DNA of 5,780 bases from Bacillota bacterium. GTDB taxonomy: Bacteria > Bacillota > Clostridia > Lachnospirales > Lachnospiraceae. Under the pieces are notes generated by a model. That model did no database searches and was not told the origin of the DNA. It worked only from the letters and a program-made list of their open reading frames with translations. Position 1 is the stretch's first letter. Each line of letters opens with the position of its first letter. Shown here piece by piece: positions 1 through 4,623 of the stretch. The position numbers and the translations under genes were made by a program. The stretch is taken from assembly GCA_023424235.1 (NCBI GenBank), contig JAFAEB010000081.1:1-5780 (forward strand). The letters are read 5' to 3'.

Positions 1-1
1 A

Positions 2-301
2 TATGAAGCTGCAACAGTATTAGGCTTTAGTAAAAAGCAAACATTCGTAAAAATTATATTGCCGCAAGTAATTAAGCGCATTATGCCTCCTATGGGTAAT
101 GAATTTATGACATTAGTAAAAGATACTGCATTAGTTAGTGTAATTGGTGTAAGTGAAATATATCAAATCGCTACAGATACCATGTCAAAAGCAAGCTCGC
201 TAATTCCTTTAGTGATGGCAGGATTATTTTATCTTATCATGAATAGTGTTGTGTCAAAATGTTGTATGATTTGTGAAACGAAATTAAATTATTACAAGTA
301 A
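2..301 (+). CDS. Amino-acid ABC transporter permease, C-terminal part (5' truncated by window edge)
   Basis: This is the last 99 codons of an inner-membrane permease of the polar amino-acid (HisM/GlnP-like) ABC importer family. The open frame runs in from before the window, so the TTG at 59 is an internal codon, not a start. The EAA loop that docks on the ATPase is visible at the very beginning (EAATVLGFSKK, then ILPQ), with the conserved Gly and the I-LP ending. It is followed by the PPMGNEF and LVKDTALVSVIGVSE segments typical of the family. A last hydrophobic helix (SLIPLVMAGLFYLIMNSVV) and a KLNYYK tail end the protein where homologues end, so the 3' end looks intact. A Cys-rich stretch (KCCMIC) just before the tail is unusual. 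The ATPase gene follows on the same strand after 142 nt, much more than the usual few bases. Which amino acid is carried cannot be read from this part. Confidence 0.93.
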   Translation, partial: YEAATVLGFSKKQTFVKIILPQVIKRIMPPMGNEFMTLVKDTALVSVIGVSEIYQIATDTMSKASSLIPLVMAGLFYLIMNSVVSKCCMICETKLNYYK

Positions 302-324
302 CTATTGGATTACATAGTTACAGC

Positions 325-342
325 TATTTATTACAATAAATA
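325..342. repeat. 18-bp AT-only-arm palindrome in the permease-ATPase spacer
   Basis: TATTTATT and AATAAATA are perfect 8-bp inverted arms around the 2-base centre AC. The centre is too short for a stable RNA loop, so the element looks more like a DNA dyad (protein-binding type) than a terminator. CAGC occurs directly on both sides. Function is unknown, and an A+T-rich genome makes such palindromes more likely by chance. Confidence 0.5.
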
Positions 343-356
343 CAGCGTTTATAGAT

Positions 357-430
357 ATATCCTTAATGTAGATAGTCATGCATGTTATTTGTGATATTAG
401 TGCAGTTAGTCATACATGTGTTAAGGATAT
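357..430. repeat. 10-bp inverted repeat ahead of the ATPase start
   Basis: ATATCCTTAA (357-366) and TTAAGGATAT (421-430) are perfect reverse complements 54 nt apart. The right arm ends five bases before the GGAGGA ribosome binding site at 435-440, so a folded transcript would place a stem beside it. An effect on translation is inference only. Confidence 0.5.
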
Positions 431-436
431 TAGTGG
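373..436 (+). repeat. Imperfect tandem direct repeat (two copies, about 30 bp)
   Basis: Copy one begins TAGTCATGCATGT at 373 and copy two TAGTCATACATGT at 407 (12 of 13 identical). Each ends with the identical decamer GATATTAGTG after a divergent middle of 7 or 6 bases. The second copy runs directly into the ribosome binding site of the ATPase gene. The arrangement looks like a local duplication in the operon spacer. Confidence 0.6.
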
Positions 437-440
437 AGGA
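435..440 (+). promoter_or_regulatory. Ribosome binding site that decides the ATPase start
   Basis: GGAGGA lies 3 bases before the ATG at 444. The earlier in-frame ATG at 378 has no Shine-Dalgarno sequence and would add 22 residues unlike any ABC ATPase N-terminus, so 444 is chosen. Confidence 0.85.
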
Positions 441-443
441 ATA

Positions 444-1205
444 ATGAGTATATTAGAAGTGAAAAATTTAGAGAAAAATTTTGATAATGTTAAAGTATTA
501 AAAGACATTTCATTAAATATAGAAGATGGTGAAATTATATCTATTATTGGTTCTTCAGGGTCTGGTAAATCCACGTTACTTCGATGTCTCAATCAATTAG
601 AAACCATAGATGGTGGTGAAATCGTAGTAGATGGGGATGCTATAGCAAAAACGATAGATGGAAAAGTACAGTATAGCAATAAGGAAGTATTAAAAAGTAT
701 ACGATTGAAAACAGGCTTAGTTTTTCTAAATTTCTACCTTTTTCCACATTATACTGTACTTAGGAATATAACAGAAGCTCCTATTCATGTAGCTGGGATG
801 GAGAAGGAAAAGGCTGAGAAAATAGCCTATGATTTATTAGAACGATTAGGTCTTAAGGAGAAAGCAATGGCTTACCCATATCAATTATCCGGTGGACAAT
901 CCCAACGAGTATCCATTGCAAGAGCTCTAGCACTTAGTCCTAAGATTCTATTTTTTGATGAACCTACCTCAGCTCTCGATCCAGAATTAACTGGTGAAGT
1001 GTTAAAAGTAATCAAGTCTTTAACCAACTTAAATATGACCATGGTCATAGTAACTCATGAGATGGACTTTGCTAGGGAAATATCTAATAGAATTATATTT
1101 ATGGATAATGGTATTATTGAGGAAGATACTAGCCCTATGGAGTTATTTAACTCTGATAATGAGAGAACAAAAGCTTTCTTAGGTAAATTTCATAGCTCTG
1201 TTTAA
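444..1205 (+). CDS. Polar amino-acid ABC transporter ATP-binding protein with altered Q-loop
   Basis: This is the cytoplasmic ATPase that powers the adjacent permease; it has 253 residues, a normal length for the GlnQ/HisP-like family. Visible motifs: Walker A GSSGSGKST (36-44), signature LSGGQ (148-152), Walker B ILFFDE (168-173, catalytic Glu173), D-loop SALD (176-179) and H-loop His205. The C-terminal segment (SDNERTKAFLGKF) is typical. The odd feature is the Q-loop. Relatives read VFQNFNLFPH, but here it is VFLNFYLFPH, so the invariant Gln is Leu95 (codon CTA, 726-728) and the following Asn is Tyr98. Both could arise by single-base changes. The Q-loop Gln contacts the Mg2+ and water and couples the ATPase to the permease, so activity may be reduced. 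No frameshift or stop is present. It is presumably co-transcribed with the permease, although the spacer is long. Substrate unknown. Confidence 0.95.
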   Translation: MSILEVKNLEKNFDNVKVLKDISLNIEDGEIISIIGSSGSGKSTLLRCLNQLETIDGGEIVVDGDAIAKTIDGKVQYSNKEVLKSIRLKTGLVFLNFYLFPHYTVLRNITEAPIHVAGMEKEKAEKIAYDLLERLGLKEKAMAYPYQLSGGQSQRVSIARALALSPKILFFDEPTSALDPELTGEVLKVIKSLTNLNMTMVIVTHEMDFAREISNRIIFMDNGIIEEDTSPMELFNSDNERTKAFLGKFHSSV

Positions 1206-1240
1206 AATAGTGTTTTAATAAGGGCTTATCTATATACAGT

Positions 1241-1261
1241 ATGGAACGTTATTCCATTTTT
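1241..1261 (+). terminator. Weak terminator-like hairpin after the ABC operon
   Basis: ATGGAA (1241-1246) pairs with TTCCAT (1252-1257) around the loop CGTTA, and a run of five T begins with the last base of the stem. The stem is short and has only two G-C pairs, so it would be a leaky terminator at best, 35 nt after the ATPase stop. Confidence 0.35.
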
Positions 1262-1341
1262 GAATCTGTGAGTAATGGCTCATACATCATAAGAGCGTGA
1301 TTACTAGTGATATATTCGTCACCTACCTCGTTGCCAGCCAT
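1249..1341 (-). CDS. Possible 30-residue small protein or gene remnant (doubtful)
   Basis: A minus-strand ATG at 1341 opens a 30-codon frame beginning MAGNEVGDEYITSNHALMMY and ending in TAA at 1249-1251. AGGAAG lies 9 bases upstream of the start (plus-strand 1351-1356), which is a usable ribosome binding site. Beyond the single stop the frame stays open (RSILYIDKPLLKHYF) into the antisense of the ATPase gene. This composition, less K/N/I-rich than random AT-rich sequence, is the only reason to list it. The spacing of a YxxxN...ALM...SK..E...Y...KPL pattern is faintly like the N-terminus of ComK-type regulators. That resemblance is too weak for a name. It may equally be chance or a decayed fragment. 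Confidence 0.22.
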   Translation of the reverse strand: MAGNEVGDEYITSNHALMMYEPLLTDSKME

Positions 1342-1360
1342 ATTATATATCTTCCTATTT

Positions 1361-1402
1361 AGAGTATTGTGTCTGCTATATGCACCCCAATACTCTCTTT
1401 TT
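1361..1402 (+). terminator. Intrinsic terminator of the ABC transporter operon
   Basis: AGAGTATTG (1361-1369) and CAATACTCT (1388-1396) form a perfect 9-bp stem closing an 18-nt loop that contains a smaller TGC/GCA pairing. The stem is followed by C and five T (1398-1402). The T-run is on the + strand side, matching the ABC genes, although it is 155 nt after their stop. Confidence 0.75.
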
Positions 1403-1445
1403 AGAAAGAGCTTATGTACGTTAGGCATGACAAGTACATAAGCTC
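1403..1445 (-). terminator. Terminator of the phosphodiesterase operon
   Basis: GAGCTTATGTAC (1408-1419) and GTACATAAGCTC (1434-1445) form a perfect 12-bp stem with a 14-nt loop. Read on the minus strand it starts 21 nt after the phosphodiesterase stop and is followed by TTTCT, a short T-run. Opposite it, the + strand has no T-run, so it is assigned to the minus-strand operon. Confidence 0.7.
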
Positions 1446-1466
1446 AGTTCTAGAATGAAACAATAT

Positions 1467-2300
1467 TTATTTATTAGGTACAAAATGATCAAAGATAAAG
1501 AAATCAAAATATCCACGGTTGGATTCTAAATCTTCACTTGTCTTAATTGTCCAAGCAAAGGTTGGAATTTTATATAGTAGACGACATAATTTTAGAGATA
1601 ACATATAACGGTGTACATGGTTATAGGCAATAAAGTCTGGTTTTGTCATAAAGTTTAACAATAAATTTTGTAAAATGAAATATAAAAATTGATTACCACT
1701 TTCTTTATCCTTTAGCAAGTTACTTGCTAATTGTCCACGCATAATATTAGGTCGATTCTTTTTAAACCATAAAAGAACTAAGGGATTAAAGGATTCAATA
1801 CAATATACACCCTTGTAATTATCTAATAATTTTATTGCTTCATCACATACCAAGGTATTGCTTGCTTCTACTTTAAACTCAACAATTAAAGGTACCTTTC
1901 CATCCACCATTTCTAAGAAAGATTTTAGGGTTGGGATTTTTTCTTTGGAATTATAAAGGTTATACTCAAGTAGTTCTTCATATGTTAAGTCACATACTTT
2001 TTTATCTACACCGCAAATACGTTGTAAATTATAGTCGTGAAATATAACTGGAATGTTATCTTTTGATAATTGTACATCAAGTTCAATTCCATAATTTTGA
2101 TCAACAGCCATTTTAAAGGCAGCCATGCTATTTTCAGGGGATTTACGTTTACTTTGATGTAATCCTCTATGTGCATAATAACGGCCACGAAAAGGTGTTA
2201 AATCCGGTCTATGTTTCATTTTAGGCATAATGGCTAGCAAATATAGTACAGTAAGTAGTATTAGTACCAAGGCTACTAGCGCAAAAATATTGAATAACAT
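1467..2300 (-). CDS. Membrane-anchored glycerophosphodiester phosphodiesterase (GDPD) family protein
   Basis: Predicted to hydrolyse glycerophosphodiesters to sn-glycerol 3-phosphate and an alcohol, or a related phosphodiester. The 277-residue protein starts with one strongly hydrophobic helix (about 2-25) and then a TIM-barrel GDPD domain. Family motifs are all visible: the HRG motif with His44 and Arg45, PENS with Glu56, ELDV with Glu73 and Asp75 (metal ligands), IFHD with His88 (second catalytic His), VEFK with Glu141 and Lys143, and the late WTIKT at Trp250. The catalytic set appears complete. There are no charges before the helix and PKMKHR follows it, so by the positive-inside rule the domain may face the cytoplasm; this is inference. 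ATG at 2300 is supported by GGAGG (2308-2312) seven bases upstream. It lies 84 nt after the MFS gene on the same strand and shows no promoter of its own, so it is probably the second gene of that operon. Natural substrate unknown. Confidence 0.92.
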   Translation of the reverse strand: MLFNIFALVALVLILLTVLYLLAIMPKMKHRPDLTPFRGRYYAHRGLHQSKRKSPENSMAAFKMAVDQNYGIELDVQLSKDNIPVIFHDYNLQRICGVDKKVCDLTYEELLEYNLYNSKEKIPTLKSFLEMVDGKVPLIVEFKVEASNTLVCDEAIKLLDNYKGVYCIESFNPLVLLWFKKNRPNIMRGQLASNLLKDKESGNQFLYFILQNLLLNFMTKPDFIAYNHVHRYMLSLKLCRLLYKIPTFAWTIKTSEDLESNRGYFDFFIFDHFVPNK

Positions 2301-2325
2301 TGTTTGTCCTCCAAGTAGAAATTCA

Positions 2326-2372
2326 CAGCTCTAGGTTTTACTTTGTTGATAGAAAGTAAAATACTAGAGCTG
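2326..2372 (-). promoter_or_regulatory. Long hairpin between the MFS and GDPD genes
   Basis: The outer arms CAGCTCTAG (2326-2334) and CTAGAGCTG (2364-2372) and the inner arms TTTTACTTT (2336-2344) and AAAGTAAAA (2353-2361) form two perfect 9-bp stems. They are separated by a small bulge (G opposite TA) and capped by an 8-nt loop. On the minus strand the hairpin begins 12 nt after the MFS stop and ends 13 nt before the GDPD ribosome binding site. Neither strand has a T-run after it. It is therefore more likely an mRNA-stability, processing or partial-attenuation element than a full terminator. Confidence 0.65.
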
Positions 2373-2384
2373 ATTGTGCATAAA

Positions 2385-3653
2385 TTAGTCTTCTATGTCA
2401 AAATGCTCAAGTGCACTTTGCTTTTTCATCGGTTTTACATCTCCATGTTTTACAAATAACATAGTACATAGAGATAGGAAAGAGAATAATACCGCATATG
2501 GAAATAAGGTTCGGTAGGATACATTCTCTAATAATGCACCAGAAAGTATTGGTGTAATTGTTTGTGCTAACATCGAGAAGGTATAATAAAAGCCGGTGTA
2601 TTTACCAACATCAGACCCTCTACTCATTTCAACTACCATAGGATAGGAGTTTACGCTTATGGATGCCCAACCAATCCCTGTAAATGCAAATATAACATAA
2701 ATAATAGGGGAATATTCTGTACATAAAAATCCTGAAAAATAGGATAAAGTCATAATAATAATTCCACCAAGTATGGTTTTTTTCCTACCAAACTTACTTG
2801 ATATAATACCTATTGGTATATAAGCTAAGGTAGCTGCTCCTGTAGCCACCAATAATGCATTCGCGTAACTACCGCCACCAAATCCCCATACATTTGTAGC
2901 ATATCGTGAGAAAGCAGTTGTTACTGCATTATATGCAGTAAACCATAGAAAGACTGATAATAATAAGAAAATTAAACTTTTCTTAACATCTGCAGGTAAT
3001 ATATGTATATCCTTATTGGCAGTTTGAATATCGTCTTCATTATCATCTGTATATCGAGGTAATTTATTCTCTTTTGTTGTTATTAATAATAAAGTTACTG
3101 CAACAACCATAAGTAGTGCAACTGCAATAAATACTGGATAATAATTAGGCTTATCTTTATCTGCTACTAACTTAGAAATAGCAACAAGAGTGTAAATTCC
3201 ACCTAAGGTCCCCATTAAATTAATAATTGAGTTAGCCTTACTACGTAAAGGTTTTGGTGTTAGGTCAGGCATTAAGGCAACTGCAGGAGAACGGTAGGAA
3301 GCCATAGAAATTAATACGAATCCTAAGGTCACAAAAAATAAAATAAAGTTTGTTGTATTATCAGCAAGTGGTATTAAAAGCATAAATATAACCGCAAAAA
3401 TTGTTCCAAACAAAATAAATGGAGTTCGTTTACCTATTCTTGTATTTACCTTATCTGAAAATCCACCGATTAAGGGTAATAAGAATAAAGCTAATACATT
3501 ATCGATTCCCATAACCATACCAGTAACCGTTTCTTTTAATCCAAAGGTATTCGATAATATGAGTGGAATTACATTATCATATAGTTGCCAGAAAGCACTA
3601 ATGGATAGAAAGGCTAAGCCGATAAAAAATGTACGTTTCGTATTTAATTTCAC
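2385..3653 (-). CDS. MFS transporter, SLC45-like
   Basis: A 422-residue inner-membrane transporter with about twelve hydrophobic segments in two halves, separated by a charged central loop (about 195-225, rich in Asp, Glu and Lys). The signature loop between helices 2 and 3 is GGFSDKVNTRIGKRTPF (63-79). The segments YRSPAVALMPDLTPKPLRSKA (120-140) and WASISVNSYPMVVEM (329-343), and the second-half loop FGRKKT (288-293), recall the SLC45 and sugar-cation symporter branch rather than drug exporters. A sugar or sugar-like solute is therefore a guess from family character. The start is GTG at 3653, supported by AAGGAGG seven bases upstream (3661-3667). A promoter lies 37 nt ahead of the start. 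The GDPD gene follows on the same strand, suggesting that the imported or exported solute could be linked to a phosphodiester. No missing parts or frameshifts are seen. Confidence 0.9.
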   Translation of the reverse strand: MKLNTKRTFFIGLAFLSISAFWQLYDNVIPLILSNTFGLKETVTGMVMGIDNVLALFLLPLIGGFSDKVNTRIGKRTPFILFGTIFAVIFMLLIPLADNTTNFILFFVTLGFVLISMASYRSPAVALMPDLTPKPLRSKANSIINLMGTLGGIYTLVAISKLVADKDKPNYYPVFIAVALLMVVAVTLLLITTKENKLPRYTDDNEDDIQTANKDIHILPADVKKSLIFLLLSVFLWFTAYNAVTTAFSRYATNVWGFGGGSYANALLVATGAATLAYIPIGIISSKFGRKKTILGGIIIMTLSYFSGFLCTEYSPIIYVIFAFTGIGWASISVNSYPMVVEMSRGSDVGKYTGFYYTFSMLAQTITPILSGALLENVSYRTLFPYAVLFSFLSLCTMLFVKHGDVKPMKKQSALEHFDIED

Positions 3654-3660
3654 CTATAAT

Positions 3661-3667
3661 CCTCCTT
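3661..3667 (-). promoter_or_regulatory. Ribosome binding site supporting the GTG start of the MFS gene
   Basis: Read on the minus strand, AAGGAGG is a full match to the anti-Shine-Dalgarno sequence. It sits seven bases before the GTG at 3651-3653, which fixes this non-ATG start. Confidence 0.85.
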
Positions 3668-3689
3668 AAAGGTATATATTCTTTGTACT

Positions 3690-3718
3690 ATTATATCATA
3701 GGTAGATGAGTGAGACAA
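3690..3718 (-). promoter_or_regulatory. Sigma-A type promoter of the MFS-GDPD operon
   Basis: On the minus strand, TTGTCT (3713-3718) is followed after 17 bases by TATAAT (3690-3695). A TGA just before the -10 box gives an extended -10. Transcription would start near 3683, giving a leader of about 30 nt before the GTG start. Confidence 0.75.
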
Positions 3719-4005
3719 TCATTAAGGGTAAACTTTACATATTTAACAAAAACTTATGAATGAGTGCTTATTAGGAAAAAGAAGCTAGTTATTTAAAAGG
3801 TCCATATAACTATATAAATGCATATTATATGGATAGAGATAAGGTTTATTAATGATATCGTAATCAATAAAATGATAAAAAGTGGTTAAATAAAATCAAG
3901 GTATAAATGCTTAGGTTATACATAGTAATGTAAACTATGATATAGATAAATACAATGTAAGGAAATGTAAATTGTGCTATTGAGATATGAATACTAAATT
4001 ATAAA
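3719..4005. other. AT-rich intergenic stretch with two dyads and no protein gene
   Basis: All frames are broken by frequent stops and I recognise no RNA family. Two pairing elements stand out. TCCATATAA (3801-3809) pairs with TTATATGGA (3825-3833). TATACATAGT (3917-3926) pairs with ACTATG plus TATA (3934-3944), with one bulged A. Neither is followed by a T-run, so they are not terminators. Beyond the MFS promoter at its left edge I see no function here. Confidence 0.5.
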
Positions 4006-4154
4006 GAAATAAAAAAGAAATAAAAAAGAATATAAAAAGAATATAAAAAGAATATAAAAGAGAATATAAAAGAGAAAATAAAAAAGATAATAAAAAAGAA
4101 TATAAAAAAGAATATAAAAAAGAATATAAAAAGGATAATAAAAAGATAATATAG
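4006..4154 (+). repeat. A-rich tandem repeat array, about twelve 11-12 bp units
   Basis: Units start with GAA or GAT and end in an A-run; the commonest form is GAATATAAAAAA. Units 1-4 (from 4006, 4017, 4028, 4039) are 11 bp. Units 5-11 (from 4050, 4062, 4074, 4086, 4098, 4110, 4122) are 12 bp. Unit 12 (4134) is 11 bp and a degenerate unit follows at 4145. The + strand has no C from 3995 to 4157. Stops occur in the frames and unit length is not a multiple of three throughout, so it is not coding. A-tracts near helical spacing suggest curved DNA (inference). It lies between the MFS promoter and the tRNA terminator. Confidence 0.9.
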
Positions 4155-4220
4155 TAACAAAATTAAGAAATCTAACTTTAGAGAATCAATAGAATAGAAT
4201 GTGAGATGACCACAGGAATA

Positions 4221-4255
4221 AAAAAAAGTTATACATAAAAATTCATGTATAACTT
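4221..4255 (-). terminator. Intrinsic terminator of the tRNA-Gln gene
   Basis: AAGTTATACAT (4226-4236) and ATGTATAACTT (4245-4255) form a perfect 11-bp stem with an 8-nt loop. On the minus strand the stem runs into consecutive T residues (complement of A 4221-4227). It lies 14 nt after the tRNA 3' end. Confidence 0.9.
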
Positions 4256-4269
4256 GTACTTACTATGTA

Positions 4270-4341
4270 CTGGGCTACTAGGATTCGAACCTAGAGATGC
4301 TGGAATCAGAATCCAGTGCCTTACCGTTTGGCGATAGCCCA
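4270..4341 (-). tRNA. tRNA-Gln (anticodon CUG)
   Basis: A complete cloverleaf can be drawn. The acceptor arms are TGGGCTA and TAGCCCA, with the weak U1-A72 pair and G73 discriminator typical of bacterial tRNA-Gln. The D-arm is GCC/GGC. The anticodon stem CTGGA/TCCAG encloses the loop TTCTGAT, whose anticodon is CTG (plus-strand 4307-4309). The T-arm CTAGG/CCTAG has the TTCGAAT loop. The 3' CCA is not encoded (GTA follows), so it must be added after transcription. CUG reads only CAG codons, making this the secondary glutamine tRNA; a UUG isoacceptor must be elsewhere. It is a single-gene unit with its own promoter and terminator, and no integrase or other tRNA is nearby. Confidence 0.96.
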
Positions 4342-4364
4342 ATTTCTAAATTAATACGAAAGTT

Positions 4365-4393
4365 ATTATAACTCAAAAAATTAATAAATTCAA
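4365..4393 (-). promoter_or_regulatory. Promoter of the tRNA-Gln gene
   Basis: On the minus strand, TTGAAT (4388-4393) and a perfect TATAAT (4365-4370) are separated by exactly 17 bases. Transcription would start near 4358, giving a short 5' leader of about 16 nt removed by RNase P. Confidence 0.85.
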
Positions 4394-4490
4394 GAAGAAA
4401 AGTGATTAGATTAAACAGAAAATATGAAAAGTATCTGTTAATGAGAAGGAATGCTATTCGCTTGCTGTATACAAATTAAGAATTGTTCAA

Positions 4491-4506
4491 GTCAACTTAA
4501 ATTGAC
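4491..4506. promoter_or_regulatory. Operator-like dyad overlapping the AEC gene -35 box
   Basis: GTCAA (4491-4495) and TTGAC (4502-4506) are inverted arms six bases apart, and the right arm is part of the -35 hexamer. A repressor or activator bound here could control the promoter. No regulator gene is next to it and the factor cannot be named. Confidence 0.4.
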
Positions 4507-4530
4507 AAACATATTCATATTTGTTAATAT
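4502..4530 (+). promoter_or_regulatory. Sigma-A type promoter of the AEC transporter gene
   Basis: A perfect TTGACA (4502-4507), a 17-base spacer and TAATAT (4525-4530). Transcription would start near 4537, leaving a leader of about 87 nt before the ATG at 4624. A second inverted pair, CATATT (4510-4515) and AATATG (4526-4531), overlaps the -10 box. The leader shows no strong hairpin or known riboswitch. Confidence 0.8.
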
Positions 4531-4613
4531 GAAATTCGTGTGGTTTTATAAGACAAAGGAGTAAATAGGATAGAGTGATCGTATACTTAAATCCAAAGAA
4601 AATATAGATTTAT

Positions 4614-4619
4614 GGAGGT
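4614..4619 (+). promoter_or_regulatory. Ribosome binding site that decides the AEC gene start
   Basis: GGAGGT lies four bases before the ATG at 4624. The in-frame ATG at 4612 overlaps this Shine-Dalgarno sequence and has none of its own, so it is rejected as the start. Confidence 0.85.
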
Positions 4620-4623
4620 TGTA

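Noticed and set aside
59..301. A TTG-started 80-residue gene
   Set aside because: The frame is open to the window edge and the upstream codons encode the permease EAA loop, so the TTG is internal.
305..333. An internal promoter starting with TTGGAT before the ATPase
   Set aside because: At 16-18 bases spacing there is no convincing -10 hexamer.
378..443. An N-terminal extension of the ATPase from ATG 378
   Set aside because: It has no ribosome binding site, its 22 residues lack family similarity, and it consists of the duplicated spacer; GGAGGA points to 444.
410..592. A minus-strand 60-residue ORF
   Set aside because: It is antisense to the ATPase Walker A region and has no independent support.
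2006..2188. A second minus-strand 60-residue ORF
   Set aside because: It is an out-of-frame shadow within the GDPD gene.
4006..4154. The A-rich array as a CRISPR array or coding repeat
   Set aside because: There are no unique spacers, units are directly abutting and only 11-12 bp, and reading frames are interrupted by stops.
4576..4608. A GTG-started ten-residue leader peptide before the AEC gene
   Set aside because: The nearest AGGAG is too far upstream, there is no codon bias suggestive of attenuation, and no terminator hairpin follows.
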